Shown here: positions 1-8,757 of the stretch, in pieces
Layout: each line of letters begins with the position of its first letter
How positions within the stretch are numbered: position 1 is the first letter of the stretch
Assembly: GCF_914768045.1 (NCBI RefSeq)
Contig: NZ_CAJZCD010000002.1
Span: 310,001-374,000, forward strand
DNA length: 64,000 bases
Source: Snodgrassella communis
GTDB lineage: Bacteria > Pseudomonadota > Gammaproteobacteria > Burkholderiales > Neisseriaceae
Direction of reading: 5' to 3'
Position numbers and translations under genes: made by a program
The notes under the pieces: model-generated
What the model saw: the letters and a program-made list of their open reading frames with translations, nothing else
Told to the model about the DNA's origin: nothing
The model's database searches: none

Positions 1-407
1 ATCTTGCAAAAGTAAAAATCAAAGAAAATTTATATTGACAAAATCAACATAAACATATACTTATCTAAAATACAGAGTGGAAATAATCACCTAATTAATA
101 AATTAAAACCGATCAGTAAACTCATTTACAGCATTGAAATCAAAAAACAACACAACACGATTCAACACCATCAATGAAATAGAATCAGATTGTGATAATG
201 TTTATTTTCAAGGAGTAAAAAAGACAGCACTTTATATACAGCCCAAAGGAAAACAATAAATAATTATTTAAATTCTGTTCAAAAAAATTCATTAATAATA
301 TATAAGAAAAATCAATTATTACCAAAGAATTTATTCAAACTACTTCATAATTAATTAAGATAGTTTTTAAGTTGAAAAGTCAATAAAAAAATCTTCTCTC
401 AAAAAAA
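1..407. other. AT-rich intergenic stretch, no gene seen
   Basis: This stretch lies beyond the 3' end of the DUF815 ATPase gene. It is very AT-rich, and every frame on both strands is broken by stops within a few dozen codons. I see no hairpin followed by a T-run, no tRNA and no clear promoter. By hand count positions 1-360 hold 31 G and 51 C on the plus strand, matching the C-rich skew of the left third of the window. Confidence 0.6.
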
Positions 408-1271
408 TCAAACTTTTCTTTCTTGTGGTTCCCGTCCAACCCAGTCACAGACAAATTGCCACGCCACCCTGCCCGAGCGGCTGCCTCGACTCTGGCTCCA
501 GTTAAGTGCTGCACGTTTAGTAGTGTCATCCAGATGTAAACCAGCTTGTGCCAGCCAATTTTCTACTGCCTGCAAATAAGCATCCTGATCAAATGGGTAA
601 AAGCTCAGCCACAAACCAAAGCGATCAGACAATGATACCTTTTCTTCTACTGCCTCTTGTGGGTGGACTTCGCCACCACTACCTGTCTGGGCAGTATTGT
701 CAGCCATATATTCAGGCATCAGATGCCGACGATTAGAAGTAGCATAAACCAGCACATTGTCACAACGTTGCGACAAGCCACCATCAAGTGTGGTTTTCAG
801 AGCCTTGTAAGCATCGTCACCGTCTTCAAACGACAAATCATCACAGAACAAAATAAATTTTTCTGCTCGTTGCGCCAGCATAGTCAACAGTGCCGGTAAA
901 GTGAGCAAATCACCTTTATCCACTTCCACCAGACGCAAGCCCTGAGCAGCATACTGATGCAATAATGCTTTAACCAGTGATGACTTACCCGTACCACGTG
1001 CACCAGTCATTAATACATTATTTGCTGGCCGGCCTACCAGAAATTGTTCAGTATTACGTACCAGTTGACGTCGTTGCTCATCTACTGCTGCCAGACAGTT
1101 CAGGGCAAAAGTATGTGGATGAGGCAGGCTTTCCAGAATACCTTTATTACCCAGCTTATGCCAGCGATAAGCAACCGCCGTCCAGTCTGGTTCCTGAGCT
1201 AATGGAGGTAAGATAGCATCGAGTCGCTGTAATACAGTTGTAGCCAGCTGTATCAATTCCTTGCGTTTCAT
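408..1271 (-). CDS. DUF815-family AAA ATPase
   Basis: A 287-residue P-loop ATPase of the DUF815 family, whose biological role is not established. The Walker A motif GARGTGKSS is at residues 90-98 and a Walker B-like ILFCDDLSFED at 140-150. The following text (TTLDGGL, then VYATSNRRHL) matches the sensor-1 region of AAA proteins. The N-terminal 80 residues are helical and lack a signal peptide, so it should be cytoplasmic. The ATG is preceded by AGGA at 8 nt. It is the last gene of the minus-strand era cluster, 31 nt after the methyltransferase stop, so the two are probably cotranscribed. Family assignment is from recognition of the overall pattern; the function is unknown. Confidence 0.85.
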   Translation of the reverse strand: MKRKELIQLATTVLQRLDAILPPLAQEPDWTAVAYRWHKLGNKGILESLPHPHTFALNCLAAVDEQRRQLVRNTEQFLVGRPANNVLMTGARGTGKSSLVKALLHQYAAQGLRLVEVDKGDLLTLPALLTMLAQRAEKFILFCDDLSFEDGDDAYKALKTTLDGGLSQRCDNVLVYATSNRRHLMPEYMADNTAQTGSGGEVHPQEAVEEKVSLSDRFGLWLSFYPFDQDAYLQAVENWLAQAGLHLDDTTKRAALNWSQSRGSRSGRVAWQFVCDWVGREPQERKV

Positions 1272-1302
1272 CTCTAGTTTCCTGTTACTTTAATTCGTGG
1301 TC

Positions 1303-1863
1303 TTATGCCTGCTTCTGTAACAACAAAGCATATGGTGCATTATGTACCCGATTAATAAAAGCATATTTTAATACTGCTATCTGCTGTTGTGGTAAGCCAG
1401 CAGCCCATTCTTGTACTGCTTGAGCCTCAATTCTACCCTGTTCATGCCCCGGATATAAAACCGCAGCCAATACCCCATTGATCGCCAAATGAGCCAAGCC
1501 CGCCTGCATGGCTTTTAATGTTGTACTGGCTGTAGTTGTACAGTTTTTATCTGCTCCCGGTAAATATCCCAGATTAAACATGATAGCACTGACCTCACCT
1601 TCAATATAATTATCCAGATACTCATGTCCGGCCTCAATCAGCTCAATCCGTTCACTCAAACCAGCATTTTTCAGTCTTTTATGGGTTGCCTGCAATGCAG
1701 CTTTCTGGATATCAAAGGCCATTACCTTACCTTGTTCACCAACACAGGTAGCCAGAAAAAGAGTATCGTGCCCGTTACCCGCTGTAGCATCTACCACCGT
1801 ATCACCAACCTGCACTACTTGCTGAATACTGGTATGCACAAAGTCCAGAATATTTAAAAGCAT
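1303..1863 (-). CDS. class I SAM methyltransferase, MnmM/YtqB-like
   Basis: A 186-residue Rossmann-fold methyltransferase of the rRNA_methylase (PF06962) family. The SAM-binding motif DATAGNGHD is at 25-33, AFDIQ follows at 49-53, and the family hallmark NLGYLPGADK is present. Bacillus subtilis YtqB of this family is MnmM, which methylates nm5s2U at the wobble base of tRNA; the same role is likely here but is inferred. The frame runs open for 18 further codons upstream, but homologues begin about 24 residues before DATAGNGHD, so I place the start at the ATG at 1863. The gene is followed after 31 nt by the DUF815 ATPase and preceded by era, about 180 nt away. Confidence 0.8.
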   Translation of the reverse strand: MLLNILDFVHTSIQQVVQVGDTVVDATAGNGHDTLFLATCVGEQGKVMAFDIQKAALQATHKRLKNAGLSERIELIEAGHEYLDNYIEGEVSAIMFNLGYLPGADKNCTTTASTTLKAMQAGLAHLAINGVLAAVLYPGHEQGRIEAQAVQEWAAGLPQQQIAVLKYAFINRVHNAPYALLLQKQA

Positions 1864-2041
1864 AAACCTATTATTATTTGTAGTTGATACATAGCAATAT
1901 CTGATTACATTTACCAACCAATGCCTATCAAAGGCATCAGCATATTTTCATGTAAACAAAATACCTGCGCCCACAAAGTGAATAGTATTCTTGTCCGTAC
2001 CACAGCATCTGAGCAGACAAGTACTTATATTCAGTTGAATC

Positions 2042-2965
2042 CTACATACCCAATTCACGTAAAAAGCGAATATCGTCAGCCCAGCCAGATTTCACTTTTG
2101 CCCAAACCTTTAAAAATACTTTGGTTTCAAACAGCTTTTCCATATCTAAACGTGCTTCAGTGGAAATCTTTTTTAATTTTTCCCCACCTTTGCCAATCAG
2201 AATACCTTTCTGGCTATCTTTATCCACCAGAACAGCAATATAAATCTGGTATAGCCCATCCTCTTCGGCAAACTGCTCCACTTCAACGTTCATAGCATAA
2301 GGCAGCTCTTCACCCAGATAGCGAAACAGCTTTTCACGCACAATCTCCATGGCCAGAAATCGTGCCGATTTATCTGTTACCATATCTTCAGGATAAAGCG
2401 GGATTCCCTGTGGCAACATGGGTTTAAGTATGTGTATCAGTTGAGCCACACCCAAACCATGCTTGGCACTAACCAATGCTACTTTAGCAAAAGTAAAGGC
2501 TTGCTGTACTTCATCAATGAAAGCCTGCATGATAGTCTGGTCTTTTGCCTTATCCTTATCCACTTTATTAATCACCAGCACCACGGGAACGCGCTGTGGT
2601 AATTGTTGCAAAACTTCGCGATCTGCATCAGAAAACCGTAAAGCCTCAACCACAAAAACAATCACATCCACACCAGCTACTGCTTCAGTAACATTCTGAT
2701 TCAAACGGTCATTCAGCGCATTACGGTGATATGTCTGAAATCCTGGCGTATCAACAAAGATCAATTGTGCTTCATTATCAGTATAAATACCATTAACTCT
2801 ATGGCGGGTAGTCTGAGCCTTTTTACTGGTAATACTGATTTTCTGGCCAATAAGGTGATTCATTAATGTCGATTTACCCACATTCGGGCGGCCGACAATG
2901 GCAACAAAGCCACAGCTAAAATTGTCTGACGGAGATGGATAATTATGACTAGGCACTTCAGACAT
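2042..2965 (-). CDS. era: GTPase Era
   Basis: A 307-residue ribosome-assembly GTPase that binds the 3' end of 16S rRNA. G1 GRPNVGKST is at 25-33, G3 DTPG at 72-75 and G4 NKVD at 133-136. The C-terminal KH domain carries GKGGEKLKKI at 258-267. The open frame extends 21 codons upstream with a hydrophobic stretch, but the ATG at 2965 has a strong GGAAAGAG ribosome-binding site and gives the normal family length (E. coli Era has 301 residues). In most proteobacteria era directly follows rnc. Here two unrelated genes and about 300 nt of non-coding DNA separate them, so era may rely on its own promoter (candidate -10 at 3082-3087). Confidence 0.96.
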   Translation of the reverse strand: MSEVPSHNYPSPSDNFSCGFVAIVGRPNVGKSTLMNHLIGQKISITSKKAQTTRHRVNGIYTDNEAQLIFVDTPGFQTYHRNALNDRLNQNVTEAVAGVDVIVFVVEALRFSDADREVLQQLPQRVPVVLVINKVDKDKAKDQTIMQAFIDEVQQAFTFAKVALVSAKHGLGVAQLIHILKPMLPQGIPLYPEDMVTDKSARFLAMEIVREKLFRYLGEELPYAMNVEVEQFAEEDGLYQIYIAVLVDKDSQKGILIGKGGEKLKKISTEARLDMEKLFETKVFLKVWAKVKSGWADDIRFLRELGM

Positions 2966-3271
2966 ACACTCTTTCCAAAAGATATAAAATAACCACAGCG
3001 TAGCGAATAATAAACTGGCATTTTCCAAAATATGGAATTTTAAAAGACAATAAATTTACCAATGCAACGTTGCAAAATCAGATTATAGGCTACTAAGTTG
3101 CAAAGCAAAAATATAAACTATCGGGTTCATGAATACATTGCGCTGGTGATGCAATTTTTTACCCGGTTTGATTACCATATTATTGAAACTTCAGCATATT
3201 AGCAATTACCGATATATTACAAATAACGCTCAGAATACATCAAACTGACAAAATAAAATTACCACAATTGA
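2966..3271. other. intergenic region upstream of era
   Basis: About 306 nt between the DUF2867-like gene and era. The sequence is AT-rich with no open frame of note. It contains two TTGCAA-type repeats (near 3064 and 3098) and a minus-strand TATAAT hexamer, which is the most likely era promoter. No terminator hairpin is evident for the upstream gene. Confidence 0.5.
3082..3105 (-). promoter_or_regulatory. candidate era promoter
   Basis: On the minus strand a perfect TATAAT lies at 3082-3087, about 115 nt upstream of the era ATG. The region 16-17 nt further upstream is T-rich (TTTGCT) and only weakly resembles a -35 box. The call rests on the -10 match and on the need for transcription after the large gap from rnc. 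Confidence 0.35.
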
Positions 3272-3793
3272 TTAATGAATATTTTCAAACAGTTTATGAA
3301 CAATAAACGGATGAAGTATTGAAACGGGCAACATATACAAACGCCCCCAGAAATTATGATTTCTTACTGATGCAACCAGATAAAGCATGTTTTTATCGGA
3401 ATTAGAAGTATTCTCAGTAATCCGCACGCATACGCAAACGTCCAAATGCGAATCTTTCACAATCAAAGTAAGCTTATCCGCAGTGTCTTCAGTTATGGTA
3501 AAAAAATGAGCTGTATTTATCTGGCCGGATTTATACTTGTCCTCATCCAGATTAGTAAACCCTTGTATAGCCCGCACGCCTGCCGGTTTGACTAGAATAT
3601 CTCTAAGATTAAATAACATCCTTAGCCATTCGGGCTGATTAGATGTCATCATTTTATAAGCTTCATATGCTGTAATATTTTTGCAAATTTCTTTCTTCTG
3701 GCAATCCAGATAATCCAATTTTTCTGCAACCAGAGTAACATTATCAGGTAGCTCAGTCAGCGTTTTGGAAATTGTCTTTTGCCTGTTAATCAT
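3272..3793 (-). CDS. DUF2867-like protein
   Basis: A 173-residue protein of uncertain function. The C-terminal part (HNFWGRLYMLPVSILHPFIV, residues about 145-165) resembles the closing motif of DUF2867 proteins, in which an aromatic-Gly-Arg-Leu-Tyr segment is followed by a Pro-His-containing helix. There is no signal peptide. A TTG five codons earlier is in frame, but the ATG at 3793 has AAGGA at a proper distance and is preferred. It sits between rnc and era, 107 nt downstream of the secreted orphan. That position is unusual in a classic operon and suggests later insertion. The family call is by pattern and moderately secure; no biochemical role should be inferred. Confidence 0.55.
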   Translation of the reverse strand: MINRQKTISKTLTELPDNVTLVAEKLDYLDCQKKEICKNITAYEAYKMMTSNQPEWLRMLFNLRDILVKPAGVRAIQGFTNLDEDKYKSGQINTAHFFTITEDTADKLTLIVKDSHLDVCVCVRITENTSNSDKNMLYLVASVRNHNFWGRLYMLPVSILHPFIVHKLFENIH

Positions 3794-3915
3794 TTTTTTC
3801 CTTATCAATATAAATATTTAAGTAATCTGAGTGCTTATACAGGGAATACTGATTTTCCGATTAATTGGATGATATTTGCCCATACAGGAATACTTGACAC
3901 TTGCTAATCGACAGC

Positions 3916-4806
3916 TCAGTTTTCATTATTGAATAATTGATTTTTGACAGGAATATACCTTTTCTTTAGCTTATCCCAATGATATATCATAGATACCTTT
4001 TTTGCATTCCCTTTTTCCGACCAAAGAATATCTTTCATTCCTGAATGAGACGTTGGCAGAATTTTAATAATATATTTATTTTCATGCAGTTCATGGTCAC
4101 GTGTACCATCTTCATGCCAGTCTCCTGCATAATTAGCCAAATGATAGGTTGGTGCATTGAAAATAGGTAGTAATTCACCATTAATTACGGCAAATAATGT
4201 TACCGATTCATCATTTGCTCCACCACCAGCATAGCTTGTAAATGCGTTATGACGTATACCAAAAGCTAATACATTAGAGCTTAATCGATAAGGAGCAAAA
4301 TCATAACGTCGTGGATTTCCAATAACCTCTTCACCTAAATCATTATCTAGTAAAAAGGCACTGCTTTGCAGATTATCACTATTTTCAATCCACGGTTTAG
4401 TCAGCAGTGAAAAGCCCTTTACCCGATCTAAATGCAGCACAGCGATGATTGTTTTACCTTTTTCTAGATAATGACAATAATCGTTATCATCTTTTTGAAT
4501 GCTAGAACAAGCTATAAAAATATAGGTATCAGGCTGACTTGGCCATGCCTTTATACCAGCAAAATGCCAATTTTCCTCACTTGCCTGTTTTGCATCAACC
4601 AAAGCTAGAATTTTTATAAATTCATTTGGTTTTGAAAAATAATGACGGCCAAAATAATCAACTGGCTTTACGCCTCCCATTTCCTCTGCAAAAAATTCCC
4701 GACCAGCAGAATGTTTAATATTCGGATAAACAGCATCAAAAGAGTGCACTATTTTAGCCCAGATAATATTACTCAGTAACAACATAAAGATACATATAAT
4801 TCTCAT
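3916..4806 (-). CDS. secreted protein of unknown function
   Basis: A 296-residue protein with a short cleavable-looking signal sequence (residues 1-17, ending IIWAK), so probably periplasmic. I do not recognise a named domain. Visible features are a glycine-rich segment SYAGGGANDESVTLFAVING at about 200-220, a following NYAGDWHEDGTRDHE segment rich in Asp/His/Glu, and a CSS...DYC cysteine pair in the first half. The Gly-rich turn followed by an acidic GDWxEDGTR segment suggests a beta-rich fold. The start lies 25 nt after the rnc stop, so it is likely cotranscribed with rnc. It interrupts the usual rnc-era adjacency. Confidence 0.7.
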   Translation of the reverse strand: MRIICIFMLLLSNIIWAKIVHSFDAVYPNIKHSAGREFFAEEMGGVKPVDYFGRHYFSKPNEFIKILALVDAKQASEENWHFAGIKAWPSQPDTYIFIACSSIQKDDNDYCHYLEKGKTIIAVLHLDRVKGFSLLTKPWIENSDNLQSSAFLLDNDLGEEVIGNPRRYDFAPYRLSSNVLAFGIRHNAFTSYAGGGANDESVTLFAVINGELLPIFNAPTYHLANYAGDWHEDGTRDHELHENKYIIKILPTSHSGMKDILWSEKGNAKKVSMIYHWDKLKKRYIPVKNQLFNNEN

Positions 4807-4831
4807 TTTTATATCGATAATTGTTAAAAAA

Positions 4832-5557
4832 TTATTTTTTCCGATTCTTTGCCGACGGGAAATTCTTTTCTAGCCAAACCAGAGCAGTCTTCGCTGTTTG
4901 CTGTTCTGCTTCACGGCGACTATGTCCGGCCGCTTCAGTTTGAAAACCCGTTTCCCCCAAATCACATTGCACTACAAACTGCTGATTATGCACATCACCA
5001 ATCTGATCTACGATTCTATACTTAGGCAATGGCATATGCCTTGCCTGTAAAGCTTCCTGTAAAAGCGTTTTTGCATCTTTACCACTATTTAGCGGATTGA
5101 TATGCCGGATTCGTTCTGCATACAAGCGGCGCACCACAGCTTCGGCCGTATTGAAATCAGCATCAAAACTCACCGCAGCAAACAATGCTTCCATTGCATC
5201 TGCCAGCGTGGATGGACGTCTAAAGCCGCCGCTTTTCAATTCTCCGGTACCCAGCAACAAAGCATCACCCACTTTTAATTCAGCAGCGATTTGTGACAAT
5301 GTATCCTGATTCACCAGATTTGCACGCATTCTAGACAATTCGCCCTCTGTCAGGCGTGGAAATGCCTCAAACAACATCTTGGCTACAGAATAATTTAAAA
5401 TTGAATCGCCAATAAATTCAAACCGCTCATTGTGTAACGCGCTGTAACTGCGATGGGTTAATGCCTGTTGCAATAGTTTTGATTGCTTAAAGTGATAGCC
5501 AAGCATCTTCTGAACATAGCCCAAAGCATTTTCATGCCGTACATCAGTTTTTTTCAT
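4832..5557 (-). CDS. rnc: ribonuclease III
   Basis: A 241-residue double-strand-specific endoribonuclease that processes rRNA precursors. The signature NERFEFIGDS is at 43-52 and the second catalytic cluster (LADAMEALF) at 119-127, with D120 and E123 as the metal ligands. A double-stranded RNA-binding domain follows from about 160 to 229. Length is typical (E. coli 226). The ATG has AAGG close upstream. It lies 129 nt downstream of lepB with a strong hairpin in the gap, and 25 nt upstream of the secreted orphan. Autoregulation through its own cleavage is known in E. coli and possible here. Confidence 0.97.
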   Translation of the reverse strand: MKKTDVRHENALGYVQKMLGYHFKQSKLLQQALTHRSYSALHNERFEFIGDSILNYSVAKMLFEAFPRLTEGELSRMRANLVNQDTLSQIAAELKVGDALLLGTGELKSGGFRRPSTLADAMEALFAAVSFDADFNTAEAVVRRLYAERIRHINPLNSGKDAKTLLQEALQARHMPLPKYRIVDQIGDVHNQQFVVQCDLGETGFQTEAAGHSRREAEQQTAKTALVWLEKNFPSAKNRKK

Positions 5558-5651
5558 TTAACCTTCTTTAATAATAAATTAATTGTTTTTCAGGAAAGAT
5601 TTTGCAATCAGTCTGACATATCAGAATCAATACATTATTGCTGCATAGACA

Positions 5652-5676
5652 AAGCGCAAGACAGAATCTTGCGCTT
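5652..5676 (-). promoter_or_regulatory. hairpin in lepB-rnc leader
   Basis: A perfect 9-bp stem AAGCGCAAG / CTTGCGCTT with a 7-nt loop sits in the 129-nt gap between lepB and rnc. On the minus strand it is not followed by a T-run, so it does not look like a standard terminator. It could be an RNA processing or attenuation element for rnc. Confidence 0.5.
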
Positions 5677-5686
5677 GAAATCAGCA

Positions 5687-6673
5687 TTAGTGAATTTTGG
5701 TACCGATTCGTTTCATATCGCCCATATTCAGCCATATCAGAAACGCTTTGCCTACAACCAGTTTGTCATCTACAAAGCCCCAGTAGCGACTATCTTCACT
5801 GTTATCACGATTATCACCCATCATAAAGTATTTTCCAGCCGGAACTGTACAACTGAATCCATTGCCATCAGGATAATAAGTACATAACTCACGATCGGGA
5901 AAAGACCGTACGCCCTCAGAAATAACTGAAGGCTGTTGTGGCATCTTCAACACCTGAACCGATTTATTATCAAGCTGTTCAGTCTGTTGCTGAGCCTGAA
6001 TGGTTATAGTGCCAAAATTAGGTACCTGCTCGGGATAGCTGTAAAGTTTTTGCTCGTCAGTATCGTTAACTGTCTTACCATTGATTGAAAGTGTTTTATC
6101 CTTATAAGTAACAACATCTCCCGGTAAACCAATCACGCGTTTAATATAATTGATTTTTGTTTTTTCAGGATAATTAAACACCATCACATCACCACGCTCA
6201 ACCTTGCTTACGGGAATAAGCACATTATTCAGAATGGGCAGACGAATGCCATAGACAAATTTATTCACCAGAATAAAATCACCGGGAATCAAGCCCGGGC
6301 GCATTGAGCTAGACGGAATCTGAAAAGGTTCGGCCACAAATGTACGTAGTATAAATACCACCAGAATGATGGGAAAAAAACCACTCATGTAATCAGTGAA
6401 GTGATTATCATCCATCTGACCAGAATGCTTTTTCTTCTGTTTCCGGTGTACAAACCAAGCTATACCGGTAAGCAGCACGAATAGCAGTAATACCGCGGTA
6501 AAGCTCATCAGTGTTGACAACAGGCCAAAAGCACCAACCAGCATCAGCAGATAGCCCCATTGCAATGCACCACTCCACTCGCCATTTTCCCCGCGCACTT
6601 TTGCACTCTTGAAAAATAGCAGAATACCCAGTACCAGTAGTACCGCTGCGCCTATAATCATCGTATTCGACAT
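5687..6673 (-). CDS. lepB: signal peptidase I
   Basis: A 328-residue inner-membrane serine protease that removes signal peptides from exported proteins. Hydrophobic segments are at about 4-22 and 39-75, with a third at about 98-112. The catalytic serine is S123 in PSSSM, the general-base lysine K178 in IKRVIGLPGD, and the late conserved box GDNRDNSEDSRYWG is present. Length agrees with E. coli LepB (324). It starts 3 nt after the lepA stop, so lepA-lepB are cotranscribed, as in E. coli and Neisseria. Confidence 0.97.
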   Translation of the reverse strand: MSNTMIIGAAVLLVLGILLFFKSAKVRGENGEWSGALQWGYLLMLVGAFGLLSTLMSFTAVLLLFVLLTGIAWFVHRKQKKKHSGQMDDNHFTDYMSGFFPIILVVFILRTFVAEPFQIPSSSMRPGLIPGDFILVNKFVYGIRLPILNNVLIPVSKVERGDVMVFNYPEKTKINYIKRVIGLPGDVVTYKDKTLSINGKTVNDTDEQKLYSYPEQVPNFGTITIQAQQQTEQLDNKSVQVLKMPQQPSVISEGVRSFPDRELCTYYPDGNGFSCTVPAGKYFMMGDNRDNSEDSRYWGFVDDKLVVGKAFLIWLNMGDMKRIGTKIH

Positions 6674-6676
6674 ATA

Positions 6677-8467
6677 TTAATCTCCAACCTGCAAAATCGC
6701 CAGAAAGGCAGTTTGCGGAATTTCCACGTTGCCTACTTGTTTCATGCGTTTTTTACCGGCTTTTTGTTTTTCCAATAATTTTTTCTTACGGGTGATGTCA
6801 CCGCCATAACATTTAGCCAGCACATTCTTGCGCAGCGCCTTAACATTTTCGCGGGCAATAATCTTACCGCCTATTGCCGCCTGTACTGCAATATCAAACA
6901 TCTGGCGCGGAATCAGTTCACGCATTTTGGCTACCAGTTCCCGGCCACGATGAACTGAATTACTGCGATGCACAATCAGACTGAGCGCATCAACCTTTTC
7001 ACTATTGACCAAAATATCCAGTTTCACCAAGTCTGCGGCTCTAAATTCAAGAAATTCATAATCTAATGAAGCGTAACCACGTGAAGTTGATTTTAATCGA
7101 TCAAAGAAATCCATTACCACTTCATTCATAGGCATATCATAGGTAAGCATTACCTGCCGCCCCATATACTGCATATTCTTTTGTACCCCACGTTTCTGGT
7201 TACATAACGTCATTACTGCACCAACATATTCCTGTGGCAGCAATATAGTTGCAGTGATAATGGGTTCATAAATCGCATCAAGAGTACCGATGTCCGGCAA
7301 TTTGGATGGATTCTCAATTTCAATACGTTCGCCACTTTTCAGCAACACTTCATATACCACTGTTGGTGCAGTGGTAATTAAATCCATGTCAAATTCTCGT
7401 TCCAGCCTTTCCTGCACAATTTCAAGATGCAATAGGCCGAGAAAGCCACAGCGAAAACCAAAGCCCAGCGCCTGAGAAACCTCCGGCTCAAATTTCAGCG
7501 CTGCATCGTTGAGCTGTAATTTCTCCAATGCTTCGCGTAACGCATCATAATCGTGACTTTCTACCGGATAGAGACCGGCAAACACTTGTGGCTGAACCTC
7601 TTTGAATCCGGGTAAAGGTTCACTGGCCGGCTCGCGAGCCAAGGTGATTGTATCCCCCACCTTTGCTGATCCCAACTCTTTAACACCAGTAATCAGAAAG
7701 CCTACATCACCAGCTTTAAGCTCTGGTTTCTGAACAGATTTTGGCGTAAATACACCCAGCTGTTCGACCTGTGTCTCGGCGCCTGTGGCCATGAAGCGAA
7801 CTTTATCCTTCAGGCGCACGGTTCCATCTACCATACGTATCAACATCACTACGCCAACATAATTATCAAACCATGAGTCAATAATTAATGCTTTTAATGG
7901 TGCATCAGCCGTGCCAGTAGGTGCAGGGACCTTTTTGACAATTTCTTCCAGCACATCTTCTATACCGATACCACTTTTAGCCGAACAGCGCACAGCGTCC
8001 ATAGCTTCAATGCCAATAATGTCTTCTATCTCTTCGATTACCCGTTCTGGCTCTGCTGCCGGCAAGTCAATTTTGTTCAATACCGGCAGTACTTCTACAC
8101 CTAGATCAATTGCGGTGTAGCAATTGGCAACAGTTTGTGCTTCTACACCCTGTGAGGCATCAACCACAAGCAATGCACCTTCACAGGCAGACAGCGAACG
8201 CGATACTTCATAAGAAAAATCCACATGTCCCGGAGTATCAATCAGATTAAGCTGATAAACCTGACCATCACGTGCCTTATATTGCAAGGCTGCTGTTTGT
8301 GCTTTGATAGTAATGCCACGTTCTTTTTCGATATCCATGGAGTCAAGTACCTGAGCACTCATCTCCCGATTTTCAAGACCGCCGCAATACTGAATGAAAC
8401 GATCAGCCAGTGTAGACTTCCCATGATCAATATGGGCGATAATAGAGAAATTACGTATATTATTCAT
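6677..8467 (-). CDS. lepA: elongation factor 4 (LepA)
   Basis: A 596-residue translational GTPase that acts on stalled or mistranslocated ribosomes and in initiation. The N-terminus carries HIDHGKST, then [16 protein letters not shown] and NKIDLP. The C-terminal LepA-specific domain ends in [20 protein letters not shown] and a [16 protein letters not shown] basic tail. A TTG three codons upstream is in frame, but the ATG at 8467 gives the canonical [19 protein letters not shown] start. Its ATG overlaps the stop of a 57-codon ORF by an ATGA junction, which suggests translational coupling, since no clear ribosome-binding site precedes it. Confidence 0.97.
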   Translation of the reverse strand: MNNIRNFSIIAHIDHGKSTLADRFIQYCGGLENREMSAQVLDSMDIEKERGITIKAQTAALQYKARDGQVYQLNLIDTPGHVDFSYEVSRSLSACEGALLVVDASQGVEAQTVANCYTAIDLGVEVLPVLNKIDLPAAEPERVIEEIEDIIGIEAMDAVRCSAKSGIGIEDVLEEIVKKVPAPTGTADAPLKALIIDSWFDNYVGVVMLIRMVDGTVRLKDKVRFMATGAETQVEQLGVFTPKSVQKPELKAGDVGFLITGVKELGSAKVGDTITLAREPASEPLPGFKEVQPQVFAGLYPVESHDYDALREALEKLQLNDAALKFEPEVSQALGFGFRCGFLGLLHLEIVQERLEREFDMDLITTAPTVVYEVLLKSGERIEIENPSKLPDIGTLDAIYEPIITATILLPQEYVGAVMTLCNQKRGVQKNMQYMGRQVMLTYDMPMNEVVMDFFDRLKSTSRGYASLDYEFLEFRAADLVKLDILVNSEKVDALSLIVHRSNSVHRGRELVAKMRELIPRQMFDIAVQAAIGGKIIARENVKALRKNVLAKCYGGDITRKKKLLEKQKAGKKRMKQVGNVEIPQTAFLAILQVGD

Positions 8468-8637
8468 GCAAGCCAATAATTAATTAATTCAGTCAATAGC
8501 GTCCCGGCATCTTCAATATCAGACACCAGAAAACCAAAAATAACTGCCCATTTTAACGGAATGAGCCCAAGTTCGCCGAAAAATTTATAATCGACAATTT
8601 TTTTAAATTCACTAATATTGCCATATTCAATTCTCAT
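8464..8637 (-). CDS. small ORF overlapping lepA start
   Basis: A 57-residue open frame that begins [20 protein letters not shown] and ends ELINYWLA. Its TGA overlaps the lepA ATG as ATGA, the classic coupling arrangement. The product is acidic at the C-terminal end and has a central hydrophobic stretch ([15 protein letters not shown]). I recognise no family; it could be a real small gene, the 3' remnant of a longer one, or a leader ORF that delivers ribosomes to lepA. No strong ribosome-binding site precedes it, but a perfect 7-bp inverted repeat (8638-8658) abuts its ATG. Conservation data would be needed to raise confidence. Confidence 0.4.
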   Translation of the reverse strand: MRIEYGNISEFKKIVDYKFFGELGLIPLKWAVIFGFLVSDIEDAGTLLTELINYWLA

Positions 8638-8658
8638 CACTACTATAAATCAGTAGTG
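8638..8658. repeat. inverted repeat upstream of small ORF
   Basis: CACTACT and AGTAGTG form a perfect 7-bp inverted repeat with a 7-nt spacer, immediately before the ATG of the small ORF ahead of lepA. It could be an operator or an RNA hairpin that hides the translation start. Confidence 0.5.
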
Positions 8659-8669
8659 TTAACAAAATA

Positions 8670-8709
8670 TGTCATATTATTGACAGATTTAGCCTTTATC
8701 AATTATTCT
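8670..8709 (+). promoter_or_regulatory. candidate sanA promoter with palindrome
   Basis: TTGACA at 8680-8685 and TATTCT at 8704-8709 are spaced by 18 nt and would start transcription about 40 nt before the SanA-like gene. The -35 box is the right half of an inverted repeat TGTCA-N6-TGACA (8670-8685), a possible operator in the divergent lepA/sanA region. Confidence 0.45.
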
Positions 8710-8757
8710 GAAAGAATATATTTATATACATCTTAAACATTATAAAGCTCTAATCAC

